Source: Tritonibacter horizontis (lineage in GTDB: Bacteria; Pseudomonadota; Alphaproteobacteria; Rhodobacterales; Rhodobacteraceae). From it: a DNA stretch of 64,000 nucleotides. Shown one piece after another: positions 9,519 through 17,496 of this stretch. The stretch covers positions 161,784 through 225,783 of the forward strand of contig NZ_LPUY01000138.1 of the NCBI RefSeq assembly GCF_001518015.1, read 5' to 3'. A model generated the notes under the pieces. It was not told where the DNA came from. It saw nothing but the letters and a program-made list of their open reading frames with translations, and did no database searches. The number at the start of each line of letters is the position of its first letter. Positions within the stretch are counted from its first letter, which is position 1. The position numbers and the translations under genes were made by a program.

Positions 9519-10298
9519 ATGCACCAGCTCCTTGTTTTCAGTGACCTTGACGGCACTTTGCTGGACCATGATACCTACGACTATGGCCCGGCTCTGCCAG
9601 CAATCGCGCGGATCAAAGCGCTTGGCGGGCTTCTTATTCTCGCCAGCTCAAAAACCGCATCTGAAATTTCACCTATACATCAAGAACTTGACCTAGGGGA
9701 TGCGCCGATGATTGTCGAAAACGGCGCCGCCTGTGTGCGTGCATCGGCCATCGGGACGCAAGATGCCGACTATCGCGCCATCCGGCAGGTCCTGCGGACT
9801 CTCGATGCGCCCTTTCGCGGGTTCGGTGACATGAGTGTCGAGGAAGTCAGCGAACAGACAGGTCTGTCCCCCGACGCAGCAGAGCGCGCCAGAGCACGGC
9901 AATTCAGTGAACCCGGTCTCTGGCACGGGGACGCGCATCAGCGGGCTGGTTTCCTCGCAGCCCTCGCCCGGCATGGCATCACTGCGCGCGAGGGCGGCCG
10001 GTTTCTGACGCTTTCGTTTGGCGCCACAAAAGCAAATCAAATGCAACGCATGCGCGAGCAGCACGCCCCCTGTTTCACCATCGCGCTTGGCGATGCCCCG
10101 AATGATACGGAAATGATCGCCTCTGCGGATCGGGGCGTCGTGGTCCGCAATGACCATAGCCCTCAAATGCCGATTTTACCGAACGAACAGCACGTACTGC
10201 GCACCGAATTACCCGGCCCTTCGGGCTGGTGCGCCGCGATGTTTCAGCTCCTCGCGGAGTGGGACGACAACGAGAAAGGAACCGCCTCGCATGGCTGA
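9519..10298 (+). CDS. HAD-family glucosyl-/mannosyl-3-phosphoglycerate phosphatase
   Basis: A 259-aa HAD-IIB phosphatase of the mannosyl-3-phosphoglycerate phosphatase family. It should remove phosphate from glucosyl-3-phosphoglycerate to give glucosylglycerate, a compatible solute. The nucleophile motif FSDLDGTLLD places Asp at residues 9 and 11; LASSKTASEI near 45 is the motif-II region typical of this family; VENGAA near 73 and LGDAPNDTEM near 195 give the motif III-IV residues. ATG 9519 follows AAAGAGG; the longer frame from 9486 is not family-like. Its stop overlaps the synthase start by 8 bp, so the two steps are coupled. The sugar (glucose rather than mannose) is inferred from the next gene and the phosphorylase. 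Confidence 0.82.
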   Translation: MHQLLVFSDLDGTLLDHDTYDYGPALPAIARIKALGGLLILASSKTASEISPIHQELDLGDAPMIVENGAACVRASAIGTQDADYRAIRQVLRTLDAPFRGFGDMSVEEVSEQTGLSPDAAERARARQFSEPGLWHGDAHQRAGFLAALARHGITAREGGRFLTLSFGATKANQMQRMREQHAPCFTIALGDAPNDTEMIASADRGVVVRNDHSPQMPILPNEQHVLRTELPGPSGWCAAMFQLLAEWDDNEKGTASHG

Positions 10299-11517
10299 TT
10301 TTCACCAGAACGGCAATATCGCCCAATTTCACAACCTGCGCAGCCGCCCGGTGGAAGAGCTTGAGTATGAACTGTCAACCTTTGCCCAGACCCGCAAGAT
10401 TTCACTGATCCTGCCCTGTCTCTATTCCGAACTCGAAGGCCCTGCCCTGGGTCACATCCTCGAAGAACTGGCCAAGGTTCCCTATCTGCACCACATCGTG
10501 ATCGGTCTGGACCGGGCCTCCGAAGCGGAATATCGCCACGCGCGGCAGTTCTTTTCGGTCCTGCCCCAGAGCCATCGCGTGCTTTGGAACGACAGCCCGC
10601 GCATGCTGGAACTTGGCGCGCAACTGAACAAGCAAGGGCTCGCGCCGCCCGAACCCGGCAAGGGCAAGAACGTCTGGTCCTGTATCGGCTATCTTCTGGC
10701 CAATGCGGAAAGCTCCGTCGTTGCAATACATGATTGCGACATCACCACCTATTCCAAGGAAATGCTCGCCCGGCTGGTCTACCCGGTGGCCCACCCTGCG
10801 TTTTCCTATCAGCTTTCCAAGGGGTTCTATGCCCGCATCGGCGGTGGCAAACTGAATGGGCGGGTGTCGCGACTGCTCGTTTCGCCCCTGCTGATCGCGC
10901 TCAAACGCACGATTGGAGACCGCGATTACATCGATTACCTGCGCAGCTTTCGCTATCCTTTGTCGGGGGAAATGGCCATGCGGACGCCGCTGCTGCCGGA
11001 TTTGCGCATCCCGTCAGACTGGGGGCTGGAAATTGGCGTCCTGTCCGAGGCATGGCGCAATCTTGGCCGCAAGGCCGTCTGCCAGGTCGAGATCGCCGAC
11101 AACTATGACCACAAGCACCAGACCCTCAGCCCCGAGGACGCCACAGCGGGTCTGAACCGGATGTCGACCGACATCTGCAAGGCGATTTTTCGCAAGCTGG
11201 CCGCCGATGGCACCGTTTTCACCCCGAATGTCTTTCGCACGCTCAAGGCGACCTATTACCGTTCCGCGCTGGATTTGCTGGAGGCCTATTCACATGATGC
11301 CATCATGAACGGGCTTGAAATGGACCGCCACGGCGAGGAAAAAATGGTCGAATTGTTTGCCAACAATATCATGACAGCCGGCCAGGTGTTTCTGGAAAAC
11401 CCGCATGAATCCCCCTTCATTCCGAACTGGAACCGCATTCACTCCGCCAATCCCACCTTTCTGGGCGACCTGAAGGCCGCAGCCCTTGCGGATGATGCGG
11501 AATTCGCAACGCCCTGA
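10291..11517 (+). CDS. gpgS: Glucosyl-3-phosphoglycerate synthase-like glycosyltransferase
   Basis: Soluble 408-aa glycosyltransferase with a GT-A-like fold: LILPCLYSE near residue 33 starts the nucleotide-sugar domain, the metal-binding DxD is Asp148-Cys-Asp150 (AIHDCDITTYSKE), and the acceptor region carries IPSDWGLEIGVLSE and NYDHKHQTLSPEDATAG. These blocks match proteobacterial GpgS proteins, which transfer glucose from an NDP-glucose to 3-phosphoglycerate (family knowledge). ATG 10291 has a strong GAAAGGA site; the frame from 10150 is only an open extension inside the phosphatase gene. Paired with the phosphatase gene it completes a two-step glucosylglycerate route. A mannosyl-3-phosphoglycerate synthase is the main alternative. 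Confidence 0.78.
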   Translation: MADFHQNGNIAQFHNLRSRPVEELEYELSTFAQTRKISLILPCLYSELEGPALGHILEELAKVPYLHHIVIGLDRASEAEYRHARQFFSVLPQSHRVLWNDSPRMLELGAQLNKQGLAPPEPGKGKNVWSCIGYLLANAESSVVAIHDCDITTYSKEMLARLVYPVAHPAFSYQLSKGFYARIGGGKLNGRVSRLLVSPLLIALKRTIGDRDYIDYLRSFRYPLSGEMAMRTPLLPDLRIPSDWGLEIGVLSEAWRNLGRKAVCQVEIADNYDHKHQTLSPEDATAGLNRMSTDICKAIFRKLAADGTVFTPNVFRTLKATYYRSALDLLEAYSHDAIMNGLEMDRHGEEKMVELFANNIMTAGQVFLENPHESPFIPNWNRIHSANPTFLGDLKAAALADDAEFATP

Positions 11518-11548
11518 GGGTTTGAACGAAGTCACAGCGGCGCCTCCC

Positions 11549-13300
11549 TTACCGGCGGCGCCCCCGGTTTGTGATCCAGCGACACTGATAGGGTGCAAGC
11601 GACGTTACGCCCTCGGCTTCGAACGCCTCGCCCGTCAGCAGGTCGTACCAGTCTTCGCCCTCGATCAGGTTCAACGCGGCCGGTGGCAAGTCAATCTCAT
11701 CGGCGCTGACATTGTGAAGGGCAAAGATGGATTGCGACCGGTCCAACGACTGGCGCCAAAGCCCGAACACCCGATCATCCAGTTGCAATGTGAACTGCGT
11801 CGCGTTCGGATGGAACGCCGGCTGGCGTGCCCGCAAACGCAGGCGCGTGGACAAAGCCGACAGGACCTGTGCCTGCTCGGTCTCCGGATCGTCCAGCCGT
11901 GCCATCAGTTCGGGATAATCCCAACGGTGCCGATTGATCGCCCGGTTCATGCCGCGACGCTCCACTGCCTCATGGTCGTTCGGGGTCGCCAGCATCGCGT
12001 GTATATAGAAGGCCGGAATGCCTTCCAGACTCATCGGGATGGTTTGCGAACAGATAAACCGCGCGATTTTCAGATCATCTGGTCCGTCAAAGGTCCGGGA
12101 CATGGCATCAAAGAAGGTACAATTCACCTCATACGGCGCCTCGCCTCCCCCCGGCAACGACCGCATCGACACGACGCCGCCGCTGTCACGAATGGTGTCG
12201 ATCATCTGGTCGACCGCCTCTTGCGGCAGCACACCCTCGGCCGGCCGCATCCCGATGCCGTCATGGCTCGCGGTGAAATTGAGATAGGCGCAACCAAGCG
12301 GCGCCGGTGGCATCGCCCGGGCCCATTTCAACAGGTACGCAACCGACCCCGCCATCATCGCATGCAGGATCAGCGGCGGCAGCGGGAAGTTATAGACAAC
12401 ATGGGCCTCGTTGCGATTGCCGAAATAGCTCAGGTTCTCGGCCCGCGGCACATTGGTTTCCGTCAGCAACACCACCGTCTCTGTCGCGTAATCGGCCAAC
12501 AGGCGCAACAGCTGCACGATCGCGTGGGTCTCCGGCAGATGGATGGAATTGGTTCCCACCTTTTTCCAGATGAAGGCAACCGCATCCAGGCGGATGATCC
12601 GCACCCCCTGGTCGATGTGCATCCGGATGATGCGCAGGATCTCCAGCAGAACCTCCGGGTTTTCAAAGTTCAGATCCACCTGGTCGTGACTGAACGTACA
12701 CCAGACGTGTTTGGCGCCATTTGCGGTTTCGACCTCTTGCAGCAGCGGGGTGGTCCGCGGGCGCACCACTTCGCTTAGGTCATCCGAGGGATCGGCCTCG
12801 TAGAAAAACCGGTCAAAGGGCGGCTGCCCCTGCCGATAGGCGTTGAACCATGGGCTTTGCGACGACACGTGGTTCAGCACCATATCCGACATCAGGTGGA
12901 ACGCCGCGCCGATCCGGCGAATATCCGCCCAGTCTCCCAGTTCGGGATTCACCTTGCGATAATCCGTGACCGCAAAACCGTCATCCGAGGTGAACGGGAA
13001 AAACGGCAGGATATGAACCCCGTCCACCACCCCCTTCATGTGCCGCAGCAGGAAATCATGCAGCAGGTCCAGCGGCTTGTGCGCACCGTCCACAATGGAA
13101 TTGCCATACGTGATCAGCAGCGCATCCGCCTCTGACCACAATCCGTTGCCCGGCACACGCGGGCGCTTGCGCCGGTGGGTCTCCTCCGGCCAAAAGGCTT
13201 CCACGACCTTGGAGGCCAAAATTTCACTGTCCAGCTCTGGATAGATTTCGCACAAAAGCCGTGACAGGCGGGCCCCGAACGACGCGCTGCCTGATGCCAT
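11549..13300 (-). CDS. GH13 glucosylglycerate (or sucrose-type) phosphorylase
   Basis: A 583-aa alpha-amylase-fold enzyme of the sucrose-phosphorylase-like subfamily (GH13_18). HILPFFPFTSDDGFAVTDY near residue 96 is the characteristic first conserved region; the nucleophile is Asp239 in RLDAVAFIWK, the acid/base Glu281 in LLTETN, and the stabilising Asp347 in TASHDG. Related enzymes phosphorolyse sucrose, sucrose-6-phosphate or glucosylglycerate to alpha-glucose-1-phosphate. Convergent placement 31 bp from a glucosylglycerate synthase-phosphatase pair makes glucosylglycerate the most likely substrate (inference), giving both synthesis and recovery of the solute. The start at ATG 13300 is preceded by GGGAGAA. 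Confidence 0.82.
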   Translation of the reverse strand: MASGSASFGARLSRLLCEIYPELDSEILASKVVEAFWPEETHRRKRPRVPGNGLWSEADALLITYGNSIVDGAHKPLDLLHDFLLRHMKGVVDGVHILPFFPFTSDDGFAVTDYRKVNPELGDWADIRRIGAAFHLMSDMVLNHVSSQSPWFNAYRQGQPPFDRFFYEADPSDDLSEVVRPRTTPLLQEVETANGAKHVWCTFSHDQVDLNFENPEVLLEILRIIRMHIDQGVRIIRLDAVAFIWKKVGTNSIHLPETHAIVQLLRLLADYATETVVLLTETNVPRAENLSYFGNRNEAHVVYNFPLPPLILHAMMAGSVAYLLKWARAMPPAPLGCAYLNFTASHDGIGMRPAEGVLPQEAVDQMIDTIRDSGGVVSMRSLPGGGEAPYEVNCTFFDAMSRTFDGPDDLKIARFICSQTIPMSLEGIPAFYIHAMLATPNDHEAVERRGMNRAINRHRWDYPELMARLDDPETEQAQVLSALSTRLRLRARQPAFHPNATQFTLQLDDRVFGLWRQSLDRSQSIFALHNVSADEIDLPPAALNLIEGEDWYDLLTGEAFEAEGVTSLAPYQCRWITNRGRRR

Positions 13301-13558
13301 CTTGTTATTCTCCCACGTTCCGCGACGCTTTTTTCTCTTTCGCTCAGATGCTTCCGCTGCACCAAGCCATCACTTCCAGTTTAGTCCCAGCCGTCACCCG
13401 CCGTAAACCTTCGCCGCACAATCTTGCGCCACGCGACAAAAGTTTGACCAATTTGCGGGCATCCCGCAGGACTCTGGCCGCCGCAGCCCTACCATCCCTC
13501 TTGCCAACACAGGCGATCCACCACCGCAGCCCGACGCATGAAGGGCTTGATCGGCCTG

Positions 13559-13576
13559 ATCGTTAGCGATAACGAT
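13559..13576. promoter_or_regulatory. LacI-family-like operator upstream of gap
   Basis: ATCGTTAGCGATAACGAT is an 18-bp palindrome with 7-bp perfect arms (ATCGTTA/TAACGAT) around GCGA. It has the central CG typical of LacI-family operators and is 66 bp upstream of the gap start. Its core GTTAGCGATAAC differs by one base from the palindrome upstream of pgi at 56795-56806. Confidence 0.6.
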
Positions 13577-13585
13577 GTCCCCGAG

Positions 13586-13599
13586 TGATAGCGGTATCA
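13586..13599. promoter_or_regulatory. Second palindrome upstream of gap
   Basis: TGATAGCGGTATCA has 5-bp perfect arms around GCGG. Its centre is 25 bp from the centre of the first palindrome, so the pair could bind two repressor dimers near the gap promoter. It is a weaker match to the LacI-type pattern than the first site. Confidence 0.4.
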
Positions 13600-13641
13600 A
13601 TAGGGTGCCGCGCCCGGAAAACCAAACCGGAGTTTTGTCCG

Positions 13642-14646
13642 ATGACCCTGAAAATTGCGATCAATGGATTCGGCCGGATTGGCCGCAACGTGCTGCGTGC
13701 CCTTCTGGAAAACGACACCGCCGATGTCGAAGTGGTGGCGATCAACGATCTTGCAGCCCCCGCCACCCAGGTCCACCTCCTGAAATACGACAGCGTTCAT
13801 GGCCGCCTTGCCGCCGATGTCGTGGTCGAAGGCGACACCATGAAGGTCGGTCGCCACGAAATCCGCCTGACGGCAATCCGCAACCCGGAGGAGCTGCCCT
13901 GGTCCGACGTCGATGTGGCCTATGAATGCACCGGCCTCTTCACCTCCCGCGAAACCGCCGCGCGGCACCTGAAGAACGGCTCGCAACGGGTTCTGGTCTC
14001 GGCCCCCGCGTCCGATGTGGACCGCACCGTGGTCTTTGGCGTCAACGATGGCGCGCTGACCGCCGAGGATGTGATCGTCTCCAACGCCTCCTGCACCACC
14101 AACTGCCTGGCCCCGGTGGCAAAGGTGCTGGACGACGCCTTTGGCATCAAGACCGGCTACATGACCACGATCCACGCCTATACCGGCGATCAACCCACCC
14201 ATGACACGACCCACAAAGATCTCTACCGCGCCCGCGCCGCCGCCCTGTCGATGATCCCGACCTCCACCGGGGCCGCCCGCGCGATCTCCCTGGTGTTGCC
14301 GCATCTGAAAGGCCGCCTCGAAGGCTCCGCGATTCGCGTCCCGACCCCCAACGTCTCGGTCGTCGACCTGACCTTCGTGCCCGAAAAGACGGCCACCGTC
14401 GACGGCATCAACGCCGCGATCAAGGCCGCAGCCGCAGAGGGCCCCCTCAAAGGGATCCTTGGCTACGAAGAGGAACCGCTGGTCTCGATTGATTTCAATC
14501 ACGACAAACGCTCGTCCATCTTTGCCGCACCGCAAACCGCCGTGACCTCCGAAGGTCTGGTGCGCGTTGTCAGCTGGTATGACAACGAATGGGGCTTCTC
14601 AAACCGCATGATCGACACCGGTCGCGCAATGGGCAAATTCCTCTGA
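13642..14646 (+). CDS. gap: Type I glyceraldehyde-3-phosphate dehydrogenase
   Basis: Cytoplasmic glycolytic/gluconeogenic enzyme of 334 aa, the usual length. The NAD-binding motif INGFGRIGRN is at residues 6-15, the catalytic cysteine lies in SNASCTTNC near residue 153, and the phosphate-binding and C-terminal blocks (STGAARAI, SWYDNEWGFSNRM) are intact. The open frame starts at 13585, but ATG 13642 with GGAG upstream gives the standard N-terminus. It is a single gene, closed by its own hairpin terminator, with LacI-type palindromes in its promoter region. It connects metabolically to the Entner-Doudoroff operon at 57-62.5 kb, which produces glyceraldehyde-3-phosphate. Confidence 0.97.
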   Translation: MTLKIAINGFGRIGRNVLRALLENDTADVEVVAINDLAAPATQVHLLKYDSVHGRLAADVVVEGDTMKVGRHEIRLTAIRNPEELPWSDVDVAYECTGLFTSRETAARHLKNGSQRVLVSAPASDVDRTVVFGVNDGALTAEDVIVSNASCTTNCLAPVAKVLDDAFGIKTGYMTTIHAYTGDQPTHDTTHKDLYRARAAALSMIPTSTGAARAISLVLPHLKGRLEGSAIRVPTPNVSVVDLTFVPEKTATVDGINAAIKAAAAEGPLKGILGYEEEPLVSIDFNHDKRSSIFAAPQTAVTSEGLVRVVSWYDNEWGFSNRMIDTGRAMGKFL

Positions 14647-14675
14647 TCCGACGCCGGGTCAAACCAGAACATGGA

Positions 14676-14712
14676 AAGGGCCGGTGCAGATGCAGCGGCC
14701 CTTCATCTTTTT
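14676..14712 (+). terminator. Rho-independent terminator of gap
   Basis: An 8-bp stem AAGGGCCG / CGGCCCTT with a 12-nt loop is followed by CATCTTTTTG. It begins 30 bp after the gap stop and separates gap from the convergent chrR gene. Confidence 0.8.
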
Positions 14713-14754
14713 GAAAATACCTCGGAGCGCGAGGCAGCGCCTCGCTCCCGCCCT

Positions 14755-15390
14755 TCAAATCCGAAAGAACGGCTGCAACAGGCGCGGCACCAGGGATCGG
14801 AACCGCAGCGACGCATCGGTGACCGCCAGACAGATGCAGGCCGGTCCGTCCTCAGCCACCGGCTCATGCTCCAGCTCGCCGTCCGCAACCTCCACATCGC
14901 CGACGCCATATCGGCCGGTCTCATCCCGGAATGCGCCCTGCAGCACCATCGTCAGCTCCAGACCATTGTGCCCGTGATCCGGCACCCCCTGCCCGCCAGG
15001 AATATATAGCAACCGCGCGCTTCCCTCGGCGGTGTGGCTGAGGATCATCTGCCGCACACCCAGACCGAGCGGTTTCCATTTCGGCGGCAATCCCCGCAGC
15101 GCCGCCATCACCGGGGCGGGAAATATGCCCGACCGGTGATAGGTTTTCTCGGCGGCGACCGGGGCGTCCAGCCCGTCAAGCACCCGTGCGCGCAGATCTT
15201 CGGCGACAGTTTCGCTCGGGGTCTCCTCCAGCAACGTGCCGCCCAGCGCCTCATGCGCCTCAAGCTGGGCCCGACAGTCGTCACACATCGACACATGCGC
15301 AGCCACGGCCAGCGAGAATACCGACGACAGGCTGCCCGCCGCATAGGCAATCAGCAGCTCGTCCGGAATATGGTGGGTAATGGCGGTCAT
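14755..15390 (-). CDS. chrR: Zinc-binding anti-sigma factor ChrR (cupin type)
   Basis: A 211-aa anti-sigma factor that holds RpoE inactive and releases it on singlet oxygen or related stress. The N-terminal zinc anti-sigma domain has HVSMCDDC (His32, Cys36, Cys39) plus upstream His6/His7. The C-terminal cupin domain has His139, His141, Glu145 and His175, matching the ligand set known for R. sphaeroides ChrR with a two-residue offset. It overlaps the rpoE stop by 4 bp (ATGA), so sigma and anti-sigma are made together. Length and domain order are as in the family; I see nothing missing. Confidence 0.95.
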   Translation of the reverse strand: MTAITHHIPDELLIAYAAGSLSSVFSLAVAAHVSMCDDCRAQLEAHEALGGTLLEETPSETVAEDLRARVLDGLDAPVAAEKTYHRSGIFPAPVMAALRGLPPKWKPLGLGVRQMILSHTAEGSARLLYIPGGQGVPDHGHNGLELTMVLQGAFRDETGRYGVGDVEVADGELEHEPVAEDGPACICLAVTDASLRFRSLVPRLLQPFFRI

Positions 15391-15944
15391 TTGCGATCCG
15401 TTCCCTTCAATTCATGACGCAGCTTTTCCAGCCCCAGCCGAATTCGTGATTTGATCGTGCCAAGTGGCAATCCAGTCTCCGCCTTGATCTCTGCATGGCT
15501 CAGCTCGCCAAGATAGGCCCGCTCCACCATCACGCGTTGCGCCGGTTTCAGCCTCTTTAGCGCCGCCCGCAACGCGCGTGTTTCCTGTTCCAATGCCAGG
15601 ACTTGCGCGGCGTCGACATCGGTTTGCTCGACCTGGCGCAGCTCTTCCGGCACCGGGCGGCGCTCTTTGCGCACAATGTCGATCTGACGGTTGCGCGCAA
15701 TCTGAAAAATCCAGGCCGCCACCTGCGCCCGCCCCGGATCAAACAGATCCGCCTTGCGCCAGACCGTCAGCATCACGTCCTGCACGATGTCCTCAGCCTG
15801 TGCCGCAGGCAGACCGGAGCGGCAAATCATGCCCTTCAGACGCGGTGCGAAATGATCGAACAGCCGACCGAAGGCCACTTTGTCCCGGTGATCTCGCACC
15901 GCCAGCATCCACATTGTCGTCTCGGCGTAATCCTTGCCCGTCAC
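15387..15944 (-). CDS. rpoE: ECF sigma factor RpoE (ChrR-controlled, ECF11 type)
   Basis: A 185-aa ECF sigma factor: region 2 includes RDHRDKVAFGRLFDHFAPR and FDPGRAQVAAWIFQIARNR, and region 4 ends with GLPLGTIKSRIRLGLEKLRHEL. The longest open frame starts at 16103, but that would add a long tail unlike the family. GTG at 15944, preceded by CGGGGAGCGCAGCAAG, gives a protein starting VTGKDYAETT, close in length and composition to the R. sphaeroides RpoE N-terminus as I remember it (MTDKSDRTD). I therefore use 15944. It is co-transcribed with chrR and divergent from the lipid operon that carries an RpoE-type promoter. Confidence 0.9.
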   Translation of the reverse strand: MTGKDYAETTMWMLAVRDHRDKVAFGRLFDHFAPRLKGMICRSGLPAAQAEDIVQDVMLTVWRKADLFDPGRAQVAAWIFQIARNRQIDIVRKERRPVPEELRQVEQTDVDAAQVLALEQETRALRAALKRLKPAQRVMVERAYLGELSHAEIKAETGLPLGTIKSRIRLGLEKLRHELKGTDRK

Positions 15945-16041
15945 CTTGCTGCGCTCCCCGGCACGATTTGCGCCGCTGACCACCGTAGCGGTCAACGGGC
16001 CCTCCTCAAGAACAAGATCTGCTTCAGCTTCGAACATGTTG

Positions 16042-16071
16042 AAAATACGCCACGCCATGGCCACTGGATCA
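16042..16071 (-). promoter_or_regulatory. Possible RpoE-type promoter for rpoE-chrR
   Basis: On the minus strand TGATCC (16071-16066) is followed after 18 nt by TATTTT. The -35 element fits the RpoE/ECF11 consensus; the -10 element lacks the usual TAA. It would give a leader of about 90 nt before the GTG start at 15944, in line with the expected autoregulation. Confidence 0.35.
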
Positions 16072-16132
16072 AAAAAATCTCGCGACGCGGCAGGTCGGCA
16101 CATCGGGTGATCCGCCTTTTCTTTTCTCTTTT

Positions 16133-16162
16133 TGATCCGAACCGGCCCATTGCATCGTAAGC
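16133..16162 (+). promoter_or_regulatory. RpoE-dependent promoter of the lipid-modification operon
   Basis: TGATCC at 16133-16138 and TAAGC at 16158-16162 are separated by 19 nt, resembling the TGATCC...TAA(G) pattern known for R. sphaeroides RpoE promoters. It lies 24 bp before the first gene start at 16186 and points into the operon. This gives a short leader that includes the GGAG site. Confidence 0.7.
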
Positions 16163-16185
16163 TTCTGAAAATGGATGGAGATTAC

Positions 16186-17496
16186 ATGTCGTTTGATGCG
16201 CTGACCTCACCCCGCCGCCGGATCGCGATCATCGGCGGCGGAATTTCCGGCCTGGCGGCGGCCTGGCTTCTGGGGTCACGCCAGGATGTGACCCTGTTTG
16301 AAGCCGCCCCGCGCTTTGGCGGTCACGCGCGCACGGTGATGGCCGGGATCCGGGGGGATCAACCGGTGGACACCGGGTTCATCGTGTTCAACTATGTCAA
16401 CTACCCCCATCTGACGCGCATGTTTCAGGCACTCGACGTGCCGGTTCAGCGCAGCGATATGTCCTTTGGGGCCACGATCCAGGATGGGGCAATGGAATAC
16501 GGGCTCAAGGACCTCTCTGCCCTGTTCGGTCAGCGCAGGAACCTGACCCGGCCTGCGTTCTTTGGAATGGTCCGCGACATTTTGCGGTTCAATGCCCGCG
16601 CCGAAGAGATGGCGCATGACGACAGCACCACCCTGGGCGAACTTGTCCGCGATCTGGCCCTGGGCGATTGGTTTCAGCGCTACTACCTGATGCCGATCTG
16701 CGGTGCCATCTGGTCGACCCCACCAGAGGAAATCCGCGCCTTTCCCGCCCGCGCTTTGGTCCGGTTCTTTCGCAACCACGCCTTGCTCAGCGCCTCCGGG
16801 CAGCATCAATGGTGGACGGTCAAGGGCGGCAGCATCGAATATGTCACCCGGCTCTGCGCGCATCTGCAACGGACCGGGGTTGATCTGCGCCCCGCGACCC
16901 CGGTGCGCGCGGTTGAACGCGCAGACAACAGTGTCACCCTGCGCCTGTCCGATGGTCGCGCGGAGCGGTTTGACGACGTGATCTTTGCCTGCCACTCTGA
17001 TGATGCGCTGGCGCTGCTGGCCCAGCCCACCGCACAGGAGCGCGCCACGCTGGGCGTAATGCGGTATCAGGACAATCACGTCATCCTGCACCGCGACGCC
17101 GGCCAGATGCCTCGACGTCGGGCCTGCTGGTCCTCCTGGGTCTACAAGGCCGATCAGACCGACGACAGGTCGGCCGTCGGCGTCACCTATTGGATGAACA
17201 AATTGCAGAACCTGCCGGAAAGCGATCCTCTTTTTGTGTCCCTGAACCCGGTGCGGGAGGTCAATCCGCAGCTGATCTATGACGATGTCAGTTTTCGCCA
17301 TCCCGTCTTTGACCGTGCCGCCGTCCGCGCGCAGGTGCAACTGGGCACGATACAGGGCCAGAACAACACCTATTTTGCCGGCGCTTACCTGCGGCATGGG
17401 TTCCACGAGGACGGCTTTGCCAGCGCGGTTCGCGTGGCCGCCGCCTATGCCGAGGCCGGCCACAACGATCAGGGCGTCGCGCGGGTGTTTGCATGA
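16186..17496 (+). CDS. FAD/NAD(P)-binding oxidoreductase of the RpoE-controlled lipid operon
   Basis: A 436-aa flavoprotein with an N-terminal dinucleotide-binding motif RIAIIGGGISGLAAAWLLG and a following acidic residue for FAD ribose (FEAAPRFGGHARTV), as in amine-oxidase/desaturase-like flavoenzymes. The C-terminal FAD-closing segment is NNTYFAGAYLRHGFHEDGFASAV. In R. sphaeroides the operon next to rpoE belongs to the singlet-oxygen regulon, and genes of this type were linked to furan fatty acid formation (established at operon level). I infer a role in oxidising membrane acyl chains. ATG 16186 is chosen because GGAG is 5 nt upstream; ATG 16171 would leave almost no leader. Confidence 0.85.
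   Translation: MSFDALTSPRRRIAIIGGGISGLAAAWLLGSRQDVTLFEAAPRFGGHARTVMAGIRGDQPVDTGFIVFNYVNYPHLTRMFQALDVPVQRSDMSFGATIQDGAMEYGLKDLSALFGQRRNLTRPAFFGMVRDILRFNARAEEMAHDDSTTLGELVRDLALGDWFQRYYLMPICGAIWSTPPEEIRAFPARALVRFFRNHALLSASGQHQWWTVKGGSIEYVTRLCAHLQRTGVDLRPATPVRAVERADNSVTLRLSDGRAERFDDVIFACHSDDALALLAQPTAQERATLGVMRYQDNHVILHRDAGQMPRRRACWSSWVYKADQTDDRSAVGVTYWMNKLQNLPESDPLFVSLNPVREVNPQLIYDDVSFRHPVFDRAAVRAQVQLGTIQGQNNTYFAGAYLRHGFHEDGFASAVRVAAAYAEAGHNDQGVARVFA

Larger units (their letters stand above)
13301..13641. other. Intergenic region between the phosphorylase gene and gap
   Basis: A 341-bp region holding the divergent promoters of the phosphorylase (minus) and gap (plus). The half next to gap contains two LacI-type palindromes listed separately. 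Short open frames here have no ribosome binding site and no recognisable family. Confidence 0.6.
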
